From Sphingomonas montanisoli (GTDB taxonomy: Bacteria; Pseudomonadota; Alphaproteobacteria; Sphingomonadales; Sphingomonadaceae), in assembly GCF_008274695.1 (NCBI RefSeq), contig NZ_VTOU01000004.1, forward strand, positions 1 to 64,000: a stretch of 64,000 bases of DNA. The letters are read 5' to 3'. The notes beneath the pieces were generated by a model. It was not told the DNA's origin. It saw only the letters and a list, made by a program, of their open reading frames with translations, and did no database searches. Positions 13,287 to 21,002 of the stretch are shown here, one piece after another. The stretch's first letter is position 1, and each line of letters opens with the position of its first letter. Both the position numbers and the translations under genes were made by a program.

Positions 13287-13780
13287 TGGATTACGCCAGC
13301 CTTTCCGACATGCAGGCGTGGGCGCGCGCGAAGATGCAGCGTCCACGCGACTTCGCCATCGGCCCCGCCGACAATCCCTATCTGCTGCGCTGGTGGATCA
13401 TGCCGCGCAACGAGGGGTGCAATCTCTATCTCCACCAGATCCTGCGCGACGACGACGACCGCGCGCTGCATGATCATCCGTGGGAGAACACGTCCTACCT
13501 GATCGAAGGCGCATATCGGGAAATCACCCCCGACGGCATCTTGATCCGCCAGGCGGGCGACGTGGTGACGCGGTCGGCGACCGCCCTTCATCGGCTTGAA
13601 CTGATCGGCGGCAAACCCTGCGTCAGCATTTTCATGACCGGGCCGAAGGTTCGCGAGTGGGGCTTCGACTGTGGCGAGCGCGGGTGGGTCCACTGGCGCG
13701 ATTTCACCGCTGGGGACAATGGCGAGCTGGTCGGTCGCGGCTGCGGTGAGCATGAGCCTGCACCCAAGGCGCTGGCATGA
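13286..13780 (+). CDS. Cupin-like phage protein
   Basis: This 164-residue protein has the double-stranded beta-helix pattern. A first motif region LHDHPWENTSYLIEGAYREI carries the metal-binding His-x-His and a Glu. A second follows the Gly-Asp turn (QAGDVVTRSATALHRLEL) with the last His. Cupins of this kind occur in many tailed phages of alphaproteobacteria, and their substrate is unknown. It is coupled at both ends (TGATG with the preceding gene, ATGA with the next). Confidence 0.72.
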   Translation: MDYASLSDMQAWARAKMQRPRDFAIGPADNPYLLRWWIMPRNEGCNLYLHQILRDDDDRALHDHPWENTSYLIEGAYREITPDGILIRQAGDVVTRSATALHRLELIGGKPCVSIFMTGPKVREWGFDCGERGWVHWRDFTAGDNGELVGRGCGEHEPAPKALA

Positions 13781-14244
13781 CCCAGCTCGACGCCCTGACC
13801 CATGGCCGGATCGACGCGCGGTCCCAGCTTCGGGCACGGCTCGCCATCTGCCGCGCCGTTCTGGGCGATCTTCCCGGTCCGCGCTGGCGCAAGGGATCGA
13901 ACAACGAGCCGCGCTCCCTGATCGTGGACGTGCTGACGCGAAGCTGCGAGCCCTGCCAGGTGTGCGGCGCGCCGGGCGAACAGATCGTTGCGGCCGTCAT
14001 CGGGAACGGTGCGCGCGAGGTCTGTCTCAGCTGCAACTCCGAAGCGATCGTCGGTGATTACGACTGGAATTCGCTTTCCGATTGCCTGCGCTTCAAGGCC
14101 GACCTCGCGGCGGGTGCCGTGGCGAGCGACGCCGCCACCTGTCCGACGTGCCTTGTCGAGCTTCACGACTTCGCGGGTGCCGAGGCGATCGCGACGGACT
14201 GTGCTCGATCGCACTGCGGCTTGAAGCCGGCGGAGGTGCTCTGA
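13777..14244 (+). CDS. Zinc-binding phage protein, function unknown
   Basis: This 155-residue protein has three possible zinc knuckles: CEPCQVCG at about residues 57-64, CLSC at about 83-86, and CPTC near 122-125. The first two probably form one treble-clef or ribbon site. No catalytic motif is visible. It overlaps the cupin stop (ATGA), and its own stop overlaps the next ATG. Confidence 0.6.
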   Translation: MTQLDALTHGRIDARSQLRARLAICRAVLGDLPGPRWRKGSNNEPRSLIVDVLTRSCEPCQVCGAPGEQIVAAVIGNGAREVCLSCNSEAIVGDYDWNSLSDCLRFKADLAAGAVASDAATCPTCLVELHDFAGAEAIATDCARSHCGLKPAEVL

Positions 14245-14621
14245 TGACTTCGTATTTCGGCCGCTTCGGCAGCCCGCCCGAAGAGATTGGGCTGCCCGAG
14301 CGCTGCTACATCACCCCGTCGAAGCCGAACAACTGGCGCGGCGGGAAGGACAAGGACGCGAGGTTCACCCGCGCGCAGCTTGGCGTGATGGAACAGTTGG
14401 GCATGGACCCCGCAACCACCGAGGTCGTCGTCGTGCGCTCTACGGCGACGTATCGCGAGGAGCATGTCGGGTCCGGCCCCCAGCCGATCTACGTCATGCC
14501 GTGCCCGGTGCTCGAGCATCGCCCGAACGGCTTTCGCCTGGTCATCAGTCCGTCAGGCTATCGCGACCTGGTCCACGAGAGCGGCGACCTGTCGATCAAG
14601 AAGGGCAGGGGGCGGGTATGA
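14244..14621 (+). CDS. Hypothetical phage protein
   Basis: This is a 125-residue soluble protein with no recognised domain. Its composition is balanced and includes PERCYITPSKPNNWRGGKDK and IYVMPCPVLEHRPNGFRLVI, which look like an ordered alpha/beta fold. The ATG overlaps the preceding TGA (TGATG), and its stop contains an ATGA, but no convincing coupled gene follows, because the next stretch is coded on the other strand. Confidence 0.58.
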   Translation: MTSYFGRFGSPPEEIGLPERCYITPSKPNNWRGGKDKDARFTRAQLGVMEQLGMDPATTEVVVVRSTATYREEHVGSGPQPIYVMPCPVLEHRPNGFRLVISPSGYRDLVHESGDLSIKKGRGRV

Positions 14622-14629
14622 GCTTGTGC

Positions 14630-15007
14630 TCACAACGCGACAAAGAGGCGGGTGCCCACGCCCGACAGCTCTCTGAGCGCCTGATCGTCGCCGACGCTCA
14701 GCATCACAATATCAATCGCGCACTCGGACATCTCGCTAAGTTCGCGGCACCAGCGGTGTTTGACCTCATGCCACTTGGCGCGGACCCGATCCTGCGTGGA
14801 GCCGTCGTTAACGTTCCAACCGTTCAGCAGGACGACCAGCGACAGGTCGAGCAAGTCGGAATTGGCACTGCAGCTGCTGGTCCTTCGGATCCAAAGTTCC
14901 TCGATACTTTCCTTGGTCATCGCCCAGGAGACGATCGGGTCGGTCATTGTTCTGGGGAGAGGCGGGCGGGCGACAGTGCTGCTCAGCTTCAATCCGCTCG
15001 ACCACAC
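14630..15007 (-). CDS. Small protein on the opposite strand within the right operon
   Basis: This 125-residue protein is read leftward from a GTG preceded by GGGAG. An ATG at 14947 is an alternative start. The segment SDLLDLSLVVLLNGWNVNDG, then RVRAKWHEVKHRWCRELSEM has natural amphipathic composition, unlike the plus-strand frame over the same DNA. Function is unknown. Its orientation against the operon suggests an independently expressed accessory gene. Confidence 0.5.
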   Translation of the reverse strand: MWSSGLKLSSTVARPPLPRTMTDPIVSWAMTKESIEELWIRRTSSCSANSDLLDLSLVVLLNGWNVNDGSTQDRVRAKWHEVKHRWCRELSEMSECAIDIVMLSVGDDQALRELSGVGTRLFVAL

Positions 15008-15091
15008 TCATTTTTCTCCCGTAATCTTCATCGCTCGTCGAAACGACGCGCGCGCTTTTATCGTTCCGAAGATGCCTGCCCGGCGGTGGCG

Positions 15092-15265
15092 TCACAGCTG
15101 ATGCAGGACGCCGTCCTCGTCGCGCATCCGGAATGCGACGTAGCGGGCGCGATTCTTCGCCGTCTTGCTGAGCAGCCGACAGGTCAACCAGAGCGCGCGT
15201 CGGATGACCTCCCATTCGCCATCGTGCCGCTGCCCCTCCAATATAAATCGGCTATCGATAGTCAT
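15092..15265 (-). CDS. Small protein upstream of the 14630 gene, same strand
   Basis: This 57-residue protein (MTIDSRFILEGQRHDGEWEV, then RRALWLTCRLLSKTAKNRARY) is basic and probably mixed alpha/beta. It lies 84 bp upstream of the 14630-15007 gene and may share its promoter. The ribosome binding site is weak. Function is unknown. Confidence 0.45.
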   Translation of the reverse strand: MTIDSRFILEGQRHDGEWEVIRRALWLTCRLLSKTAKNRARYVAFRMRDEDGVLHQL

Positions 15266-15284
15266 TCGTCGGAGGCTTCCCGAG

Positions 15285-15410
15285 GTGGCGCGACAAGAGC
15301 GCTGCAGAACGCACTCGGTACGGAAAACGATCCTCGTTCGGATCGAGTTCGCAATGGGTCGCTCAAACCGGAAAGGCCGGCCGCGAAGCGCCAGCCGCCC
15401 GCCTGGATGA
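15285..15410 (+). CDS. Possible small basic protein
   Basis: This 41-residue frame starts at a GTG with GGAGG nine bases upstream. The product is very basic (SNRKGRPRSASRPPG at the end) and could bind nucleic acid. Its TGA overlaps the ATG of another short frame (ATGA). Length alone makes it doubtful. Confidence 0.33.
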   Translation: MARQERCRTHSVRKTILVRIEFAMGRSNRKGRPRSASRPPG

Positions 15411-15484
15411 TCGCGCCGGCGTGGTCGCGCGTCATCCGTCGCCTCGCGCTGGAATCGCTCAAGCGGAGCAACCCCTATGGCTGA
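15407..15484 (+). CDS. Possible 25-residue leader peptide before the Gp37/Gp68-type gene
   Basis: The frame MIAPAWSRVIRRLALESLKR plus five residues overlaps the preceding frame (ATGA) and, by 8 bp, the start of the next gene. It may serve only to couple translation, or it may be the surviving end of a larger gene. Confidence 0.3.
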   Translation: MIAPAWSRVIRRLALESLKRSNPYG

Positions 15485-16493
15485 GAATAGCAAGATCGAA
15501 TGGACCGACCACACCTTCAACCCTTGGGAGGGTTGCCAGAAGGTCGGGCCGGGCTGCGACCACTGCTACGCCGAGAAGAGGAACGCGCGCTTTGGGGGTG
15601 GCTCAGCAATCAATTGGGGGGCGGGGGCGCCCCGTCGCCGCACCAGCGCCACAAATTGGCGGAAGCCCCGTCAGTGGCAGGCGGACGCCGCGCGGTTTCT
15701 GGCGGAGCATGGGCGCCGCCAGCGCGTGTTTTGCGCGAGCCTCGCCGATGTGTTCGACAACGCGGTCGATCCCGATTGGCGGTCGGACCTGTTCGAGCTT
15801 ATCGATCAGACGCCCGATCTGGATTGGCTGCTGCTCACCAAGCGGATCGGCAACGCGGCCACGATGCTGCGCGCCGATTGGGAGCGTGACGCCTTCCCGC
15901 CGAACGTGTGGCTGGGCGCGACTATCGTGAACCAGGCGGAGGCCGACCGGGACATCCCGAAACTGCTCGCGGCACCGGCGCGCGTCCGCTTCCTATCGAT
16001 AGAGCCGCTGCTTGGGCCGGTCGATCTTGCCGAGGTCTCGAATACCGGCACTGCGCTTGATCCTGAATGCTGGGGCGACTGCGCTTGCGATAGCCTTTAC
16101 GGGCGCGATCCTGGCTGCCGCCGGAACGAGGGCGACGGGCAGCTTCAGCGCAAGATTGATTGGGTGATCGTCGGCGGCGAAAGCGGTCCAGGCGCGCGAC
16201 CGATGCATCCGGATTGGGCGCGTGGCCTTCGCGATCAATGCACAGCGGCCGGCGTCGCGTTCCTCTTCAAGCAATGGGGTGAATGGGAAGTCGCTCTCGA
16301 TCGCGAGCGCGACGACGCCGATTGGCGCGCCGATTACACCAATGATTTTGGCGATCGCGGCAAAACGAAATGGCTCAACCTCGCTGGCGGCTGCGGCTTC
16401 CACGGTGAACGCTTCCACGTCATGCGCCGGGTCGGGAAGAAGGAAGCCGGCCGGGCTCTCGATGGGGTTACGCACGATGGAGTGCCGGCATGA
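15477..16493 (+). CDS. Phage Gp37/Gp68 family protein (DUF5131)
   Basis: This 338-residue protein has the family's N-terminal signature: IEWTDHTFNPWEGCQKVGPG, then CDHCYAEKRN. The three cysteines (C20, C27, C30) resemble a radical-SAM-type iron-sulfur site. Further typical segments are VFCASLADVFD, WLLLTKR, NVWLGATI, RFLSIEPLLGP, DWVIVGGESG and FLFKQWGEW. The family is widespread in tailed phages and its reaction is unknown. The insertion around residues 195-220 with several Cys (CWGDCACDSLYGRDPGC) is a lineage feature that may bind metal. Its stop overlaps the next ATG. Confidence 0.87.
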   Translation: MAENSKIEWTDHTFNPWEGCQKVGPGCDHCYAEKRNARFGGGSAINWGAGAPRRRTSATNWRKPRQWQADAARFLAEHGRRQRVFCASLADVFDNAVDPDWRSDLFELIDQTPDLDWLLLTKRIGNAATMLRADWERDAFPPNVWLGATIVNQAEADRDIPKLLAAPARVRFLSIEPLLGPVDLAEVSNTGTALDPECWGDCACDSLYGRDPGCRRNEGDGQLQRKIDWVIVGGESGPGARPMHPDWARGLRDQCTAAGVAFLFKQWGEWEVALDRERDDADWRADYTNDFGDRGKTKWLNLAGGCGFHGERFHVMRRVGKKEAGRALDGVTHDGVPA

Positions 16494-16909
16494 TGTTTCT
16501 TTTCAACCCAGCCGGCGATCAGACGATCATGCACCTTGCTGAGTACGACCGGCTTGGTGGGATAGTCGGAGCGCTCTGCGGCAAGCGCGACTTCCTGCGC
16601 AGTTGCAACCTGCCGCTCGGCCGCGCGCGCTGCGCTGCCTGTGCCCAGATCGAAGCCCGGATTCAGCGCGGCGACCGGTCGGATGACGCCTGGCAGCGCC
16701 GCAGCGCCGAGGCCGACGAGTACACGACCGGCATGTGGCAGCGCCATCTGAGCGGCGTCTCGATGCTGTGCGTGGCCACCGATGCGCAGAGGCGCGGATT
16801 TTTGGACGGGATGAACGGTAGGCACTGGCCGCACCATTGGCGGGTGCGCGACAGCTTCGACCGAGGGCGGCATACCGCTCGGCTGCTCGGTTACAAGGTG
16901 CCTCTATGA
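16490..16909 (+). CDS. Hypothetical phage protein
   Basis: This 139-residue protein overlaps its neighbours by 4 bp at both ends. A CAAC pair near residue 48 and an upstream Cys could form a zinc site. The segment GRHWPHHWRVRDSFDRGRHT is His- and Arg-rich. No family was recognised. Position between the Gp37/Gp68-type gene and the SNase-like gene suggests the same early transcript. Confidence 0.55.
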   Translation: MMFLFNPAGDQTIMHLAEYDRLGGIVGALCGKRDFLRSCNLPLGRARCAACAQIEARIQRGDRSDDAWQRRSAEADEYTTGMWQRHLSGVSMLCVATDAQRRGFLDGMNGRHWPHHWRVRDSFDRGRHTARLLGYKVPL

Positions 16910-17319
16910 CCCCCTTCATCTGTCTCGCTATCGCGCTCCATGACGTCGACGGCCCGATCCACTGCGCCGACGGCGCGAAGATCCGGCTCCAAGGCATCGG
17001 TGCAACGGAGATGGACGGCGCGTGCCGCCCGAACCAGCCGTGCGTGCCCGGTGACCCGTTTGCCCAGCGCCGCGCGATGGCACGCGCGATCGGCGCCACG
17101 GTGGCGCGCGAGACGCGATCGCCGAGCTTCGGTCGGCTGCATTTCGCCCGTCCGATCCGGCTGACCTGCGAGGCCACCGGCACCAGCCACAAGCGCCTGA
17201 CCGCCTGGTGCGCGACTGCGGACGGGCGCGACCTGTCGTGCACCGCGATTCGCGCGCGTGTAGCGGTGCGGTGGGTGCGATACGACAAAAGCGGTCGCCT
17301 GACCCGGTGCCGGCCGTGA
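16906..17319 (+). CDS. SNase-like (thermonuclease-fold) phage protein
   Basis: This 137-residue protein resembles staphylococcal-nuclease-fold proteins: a strand-rich N-terminus with HDVDGPIHCADGAKIRLQGI followed by ATEMDG, and a C-terminal strand/helix with VRWVRYD. The Arg of the active site in true nucleases is replaced or displaced, so activity is uncertain. The four cysteines could form disulfides, and the hydrophobic start (PFICLAIALHD) could be a short signal or simply a first strand. It overlaps both neighbours. Confidence 0.55.
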   Translation: MTPFICLAIALHDVDGPIHCADGAKIRLQGIGATEMDGACRPNQPCVPGDPFAQRRAMARAIGATVARETRSPSFGRLHFARPIRLTCEATGTSHKRLTAWCATADGRDLSCTAIRARVAVRWVRYDKSGRLTRCRP

Positions 17320-17660
17320 CGATCGATCTTTCGACCGCTGCGAAGCGCGCGCGCTTCGATGGCGCGCGGGCAGCGGCCGCAGGTCTGCCGCGCGCCTCGT
17401 GCCGCCGGCAACCGGGCGCGGCGACCTATGAGGCGTGGCACGACGGTTACGATGAAGTGGTCAACCGCGCCGCGCGAACTGCCGATCTCGCGTCTCGGCT
17501 CACGCGCCCGCAGCGCCGCTGGATCGGCTTTGACAGGATGCCCGGGGGTGGATTCTGGCCGTGCCGTCACGCGCTGATCGGAATGGGCCTGCTGGATGGC
17601 CGTGGGAAGCTGACCGAGCGAGGCGAAGCTGTGCGGGCCGAGATCAGGAGGGCGGCGTGA
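17316..17660 (+). CDS. Phage protein with CrpP/RMF-like N-terminus
   Basis: This 114-residue protein has a GTG start overlapping the previous stop (GTGA). Residues about 14-50 follow the CrpP/ribosome-modulation-factor pattern (FDGARAAAAGLPRASCRRQP, then EAWHDGYDEV), a small module common on phages and plasmids. The C-terminal part with GLLDGRGKLTERGEAVRAEI looks like the end of a winged helix. Function is unknown. Confidence 0.55.
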   Translation: MTIDLSTAAKRARFDGARAAAAGLPRASCRRQPGAATYEAWHDGYDEVVNRAARTADLASRLTRPQRRWIGFDRMPGGGFWPCRHALIGMGLLDGRGKLTERGEAVRAEIRRAA

Positions 17661-17665
17661 AGGTT

Positions 17666-17986
17666 CTATCCGTTGCGAGGGTGCTCGATGACCATCGGCG
17701 GCAGCGTCACGAAAAGAGCGCGCACGCCGTTATCATCTGTGCGCCAGCGGCCGTCGCGGCTCAGCTTCTCAAGAGTGGTGAAAGCATCCGCAGCGTCGGG
17801 ATGCTGGTCGCGCAATACCGTCCACTGGATCAGGCATATGTCGATAAAGATGGGCTGACCGAAATGCTTCGCGTCAAATCGAACGACGTCTCCGACTATA
17901 CGGCGGTCATTCGCATATCGGCTGATGCTGATAAGTCGATCCACGGAGCAGTTGGTGGACGCGAAGTGCCTCAGAAACAATCGCAC
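17666..17986 (-). CDS. Small protein, opposite strand
   Basis: This 106-residue protein is read from a GTG at 17986. The sequence (VRFDAKHFGQPIFIDICLIQ, then DAADAFTTLEKLSRDGRWRT) looks like a folded domain. It lies downstream of another minus-strand gene (18023-18193) and both oppose the right operon. No domain was recognised, and the start is uncertain. Confidence 0.5.
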   Translation of the reverse strand: MRLFLRHFASTNCSVDRLISISRYANDRRIVGDVVRFDAKHFGQPIFIDICLIQWTVLRDQHPDAADAFTTLEKLSRDGRWRTDDNGVRALFVTLPPMVIEHPRNG

Positions 17987-18022
17987 AGAGCAACAATAGG
18001 CTCGCTCTATCGCGTTCTGGTG

Positions 18023-18193
18023 TCACCTCGGCCCCCATTTATCGTTCTGTGCGCTTGGCGCCGCCTCATCGACAACGCGACCAAGCTTTTCGAGTGCGTC
18101 AAAGACGTGTGCGTCCCGCTGCGATTCTTGAGGTCCAGCCGCCTTTTCGACCTTCAATTCGTAGTTCCCCGACCCGGGGTCGATGTCTTTCAT
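18023..18193 (-). CDS. Small acidic protein, opposite strand
   Basis: This 56-residue protein starts at an ATG with a near-ideal GGAGG five bases upstream, the strongest site in this stretch. The product (MKDIDPGSGNYELKVEKAAG, then DAHVFDALEKLGRVVDEA) is charged and mostly helical. Function is unknown. Together with 17666-17986 it forms a two-gene cassette between the right operon and the excisionase. Confidence 0.55.
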   Translation of the reverse strand: MKDIDPGSGNYELKVEKAAGPQESQRDAHVFDALEKLGRVVDEAAPSAQNDKWGPR

Positions 18194-18290
18194 CCAGACC
18201 TCCAGGTTGTTGTTCTGAAACAGAAATATGGTGGCCGGAGAAATCTCCAAGGCTCAGTCGTCCAAAATCATTGCTCGAAAGGAGGCTGGT

Positions 18291-18524
18291 ATGGGGCTTG
18301 CGCTTGAAAGGCTTCCTGATTGGCCGGCCGCCCTCACGACCGAGGAGGCGCTCGCCTATACCGGCGTCGCCGAAACCCAGCTCCGCGCCTGGGCGAAGGC
18401 CCGGAAGGTGCATTTCCTCCCGATCGGCCCGAACGGTGCGAAGCTCGTCCTGCGCGACGAACTCGACGCGGCGCTGCGTGCGCGCTTCGCCGCTGTGTCC
18501 GACAATGACGTGATCGAGTTCTGA
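18291..18524 (+). CDS. Excisionase-like HTH protein
   Basis: This 77-residue protein has a MerR/Xis-type helix-turn-helix (LTTEEALAYTGVAETQLRAW) and overlaps the start of the integrase gene by 1 bp (TGATG). The ATG at 18291 has AAGGAGG upstream. Small HTH proteins in this place direct excisive recombination. Because the integrase is interrupted, it may have no partner to act with. Confidence 0.72.
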   Translation: MGLALERLPDWPAALTTEEALAYTGVAETQLRAWAKARKVHFLPIGPNGAKLVLRDELDAALRARFAAVSDNDVIEF

Positions 18525-19720
18525 TGGCCCGACTTCGCCTGCCTGCCTACGTCAACGTCCGCAAGCTGTCGGACGGCACCCCGGCCTATTACTGGATTCG
18601 CCCGAAATGGGCCTCGCCGCCGAACCTGCGGCACGGGAAGCCGTGCCCGGTGGAATCGTCGCCCCTCGGCATCAACCAGGGCGCGGCGATCACGAAGGCC
18701 GAGGCGCTCAACGCGGCATTCAAGGAGTGGAGGGAAGGGGAGGCGTCCGCGCGCACCCCGGGCACCGTCAAATGGCTGTTCAGCTGGTACTGCCAGCAGG
18801 AGAAGTTCACCGCGCTGCGCCACTCCACCCGCAAGGGCTATCGGTTCGCGATGGACCAGATCGAAGCAATGGATACGAAGGGCGGGCCGCTGGGCGGCCG
18901 CAAGGCCGCTGCGGTCGATGCCACCGTTTCTGACGCCCTCTACCGCAAGGCGCGCGCGAAGCATGGCGAGCGCCAGGCGTCCTACATGATGCAGGTCTGC
19001 CGCCTCGTGTGGAATCAGGCGCGCCGCCCCGGCTATTCAAAATCGACCGGCGTGAAGGACAATCCGTTCTCGGGGATGGGGATCAAGGCCAGCACGGGCG
19101 GAAAGGGCAACCGCGCCGCGACGCGCGCCGAATACGACCTGTATCGGGCCACGGCGCGCGAGCTGGGCAAGCAGAGCATGGCGACGGCCGCGGCGCTGCT
19201 GTTCGAATGCTGTCAGCGGGTCTAGGACGCTTTCGGGTTCGGAGATCCCGACGGGATCGAGCGCGGCTTCTATTGGGACGATTACCAGCCGGGCGAGCGC
19301 ATCAGCATGGTGCAGTCGAAGACGGGGAAGGCCGTTACCTGGGAGCTGTCCGCCGCGATCGGCGACGAGGTGGTGCTGCTATATCCGGAACTCGAGGCGG
19401 AGCTGGCGCGCATGAAGCGCGAGGGCGGCAAGATGATCGTGCGCGATGAGCGCACGGGCCAGCCGTACAGGTTCGACTACATGCAGAAGCTTCACGCCCG
19501 GATTCGCGCGAAGGCGGGCCTGCCAGCCGATTTGCGCATGACCAGCTTCAGGCACGGCGGCATGACCGAGATCGGCGATGCCGGCGTCGACGACATGCGG
19601 CCGGTGTCGGGGCACACGAAGCTCGACACAACGGCGATCTACAACAAGGCGTCGGCTGAAAAGGCGCGCCAGATCGCGCTGAAGCGCCGCGAACACGTCA
19701 CAATATTATCGAGGCACTGA
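18524..19720 (+). pseudogene. int: Tyrosine integrase interrupted by an in-frame TAG
   Basis: The open frame codes for 398 residues if a single TAG at 19223-19225 (codon 234) is read through. The N-terminal part has arm-binding and core-binding domains. The first catalytic Arg lies in CCQRV, two codons before the stop, and the sequence resumes in the same frame with DAFGFGDPDG. The catalytic part then shows SFRHGG (R343), GHTKLD (H363) and the nucleophile Y372 in AIYNK. As I recall the family, this position is usually Trp (TGG), so one G-to-A change explains it. The truncated 233-residue product lacks most of the active site. It should be inactive unless the amber codon is suppressed. Confidence 0.85.
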
Positions 19721-19899
19721 GTACTGCGCTGTGCGCAGCATTACCAACGCGCACTCCGCAATGTTGCATCAATCGCTGCCTAACTGATCCAGATCAGCGC
19801 GCTCTCCTGTTAAAGCGAATATACGTGCTTATCGGCATCTCCTTTTGAGCGTGAGGCCGGCTGACAGCATCGGGAAAGCTGCCGCTCTCGGAGCTCCCT
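19721..19899. other. Intergenic region after the integrase
   Basis: This 179 bp is lower in GC than its neighbours and contains no credible frame. A small dyad (TGCGC-TG-TGCGCA-like) follows the integrase stop. In an intact phage the attachment site or its arm sequences could lie here, but no tRNA-like core was found. Confidence 0.4.
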
Positions 19900-20220
19900 A
19901 TGCAGATGACGTCAACCACCGTCGCGGATCAAAAGGCGTCGCGCGCGCCGATAGGAGAGTTAATGGTGGCCCGCGACATGCGCGGACCCGGCATCACTGC
20001 AATGATCGGTGAGGTAGCCGGAGAGCCGATTATCGTTCGGTTTGACACGTCGGCAATTCTGGCCCTGACCGAGAAATCGAGTTCTTTGCAGCTCATTGAG
20101 GAGGGTCTTCGCTCGCATCATGATCGGATAAGGGCGGCAGCTGCAGCCGTTTTGCTAGCCGGCTTCGCGTCGGTAGCTGCCGAGGGAACCGTGATTACCC
20201 TGTCAGCCCTCGACCTCTAG
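19900..20220 (+). CDS. Hypothetical protein
   Basis: This 106-residue protein starts at an ATG with GGAG six bases upstream. It contains ITAMIGEVAGEPIIVRFDTS and a helical segment rich in Ala and Arg, then a hydrophobic stretch (AAAVLLAGFASVAAEG) that could be a buried helix or a weak membrane segment. No family was recognised. It lies between the integrase and the tRNA and may be cargo of an island. Confidence 0.5.
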   Translation: MQMTSTTVADQKASRAPIGELMVARDMRGPGITAMIGEVAGEPIIVRFDTSAILALTEKSSSLQLIEEGLRSHHDRIRAAAAAVLLAGFASVAAEGTVITLSALDL

Positions 20221-20287
20221 GCGGCCGCGGCGGAGGCGGATAAGAGAACGAGGCCGATCTCAGGTCCAACGGCGGGACATGCGGTGG

Positions 20288-20527
20288 TCAGCGTTTATAC
20301 GCGGGAGAGAGCTGGCCGGCGACGTCGATCATGCCGACGAAAAGGTTGTTCTCATCCGTAAGTAGAACGGCCAGATCGTCGCTCCAGATATCCGTTCTGA
20401 CGTCGTGAAGGAGTTCGCCGGCCAGCCGTTGAGCCTCCCTCTTCGCCGTTTCGACATCCGGTAGATCAATGGCGACCGGGTCAACGTCAGCCGCCGTGTG
20501 GGTAACCCGGACATAGTACCGAGGCAT
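20288..20527 (-). CDS. DUF6894-type small protein
   Basis: This 79-residue protein begins MPRYYVRVTH and continues with LPDVETAKREAQRLAGELLH, the pattern of the DUF6894 family found in many copies in alphaproteobacteria. Function is unknown. The ATG at 20527 has a good site (GGGAGATAGAG) upstream. It is a typical accessory gene of sphingomonad and rhizobial genomes. Confidence 0.68.
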   Translation of the reverse strand: MPRYYVRVTHTAADVDPVAIDLPDVETAKREAQRLAGELLHDVRTDIWSDDLAVLLTDENNLFVGMIDVAGQLSPAYKR

Positions 20528-20807
20528 CTCTATCTCCCATGAGGGCGCAATAACCTCAGGCGGAGCTGTTAGTTGCGAACGTTTCGCAGGCGGATAGCTA
20601 AAGGCGCTTTGGGCGCGCGGTCGCGCGCGGTTAGTCCCAGCGCAGCAGGCCGCACTGATACTGTGAAGGAAAAATTCTTTGGGATGATCTTGAAGCGCCG
20701 AGGCGCGAAATTATTTTGCTTGCCGTCGGGGGCCGGCGGTCCCTGGCAGGAGGCGGCCAGGATAGGCCGGCTCTGCATCTTCAGATTGCTCTTTGGAGGG
20801 TTTGGAT
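20528..20807. other. Intergenic region without a clear gene
   Basis: About 280 bp lie between two opposed small genes. Short open frames exist on both strands but none has a convincing start or composition. An AT-richer stretch (about 20,660-20,720) could carry the promoter for the rightward pair of small genes. Confidence 0.4.
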
Positions 20808-20993
20808 TTGTCGCTCACCGTGAACCAGAAAATCGCATATTCGGAACGTCGTGCGGATGAGGAGCGCGCCGCTGCTGCCGCTGCGCATTCTAGCGAATCG
20901 AGGCGCATTCACGAGGCTCTTGCCGAGCAGCACGCGCGCGCGGCGCGGCAGGAGAGGGAGCGCAGCGCGCGAAATAGCTTTGCGGTGAACTAG
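20808..20993 (+). CDS. Small charged helical protein
   Basis: This 61-residue protein starts at a TTG with GGAGGG seven bases upstream. It is almost entirely charged helix (YSERRADEERAAAAAAHSSE, then ALAEQHARAARQERERSARN). It probably forms a coiled coil. Function is unknown. The next gene follows after 9 bp and is likely co-transcribed. Confidence 0.55.
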   Translation: MSLTVNQKIAYSERRADEERAAAAAAHSSESRRIHEALAEQHARAARQERERSARNSFAVN

Positions 20994-21002
20994 GAGAGCG
21001 CG

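Noticed and set aside
14618-15484. Plus-strand frame of 288 residues spanning the opposed small genes
   Set aside because: It starts in an ATGA overlap, but the translation lacks structure-like patterns over most of its length, and the minus-strand products look more natural.
17657-18307. Plus-strand frame starting at a GTGA overlap after the CrpP-like gene
   Set aside because: Minus-strand genes over the same DNA have a strong GGAGG site and better composition. The plus frame has no recognised pattern and ends inside the excisionase start region.
19720-19760. CTGAGTA shared with the 3' part of tRNA-Asn as a possible att core
   Set aside because: Only seven bases match, which is expected by chance in this much sequence.
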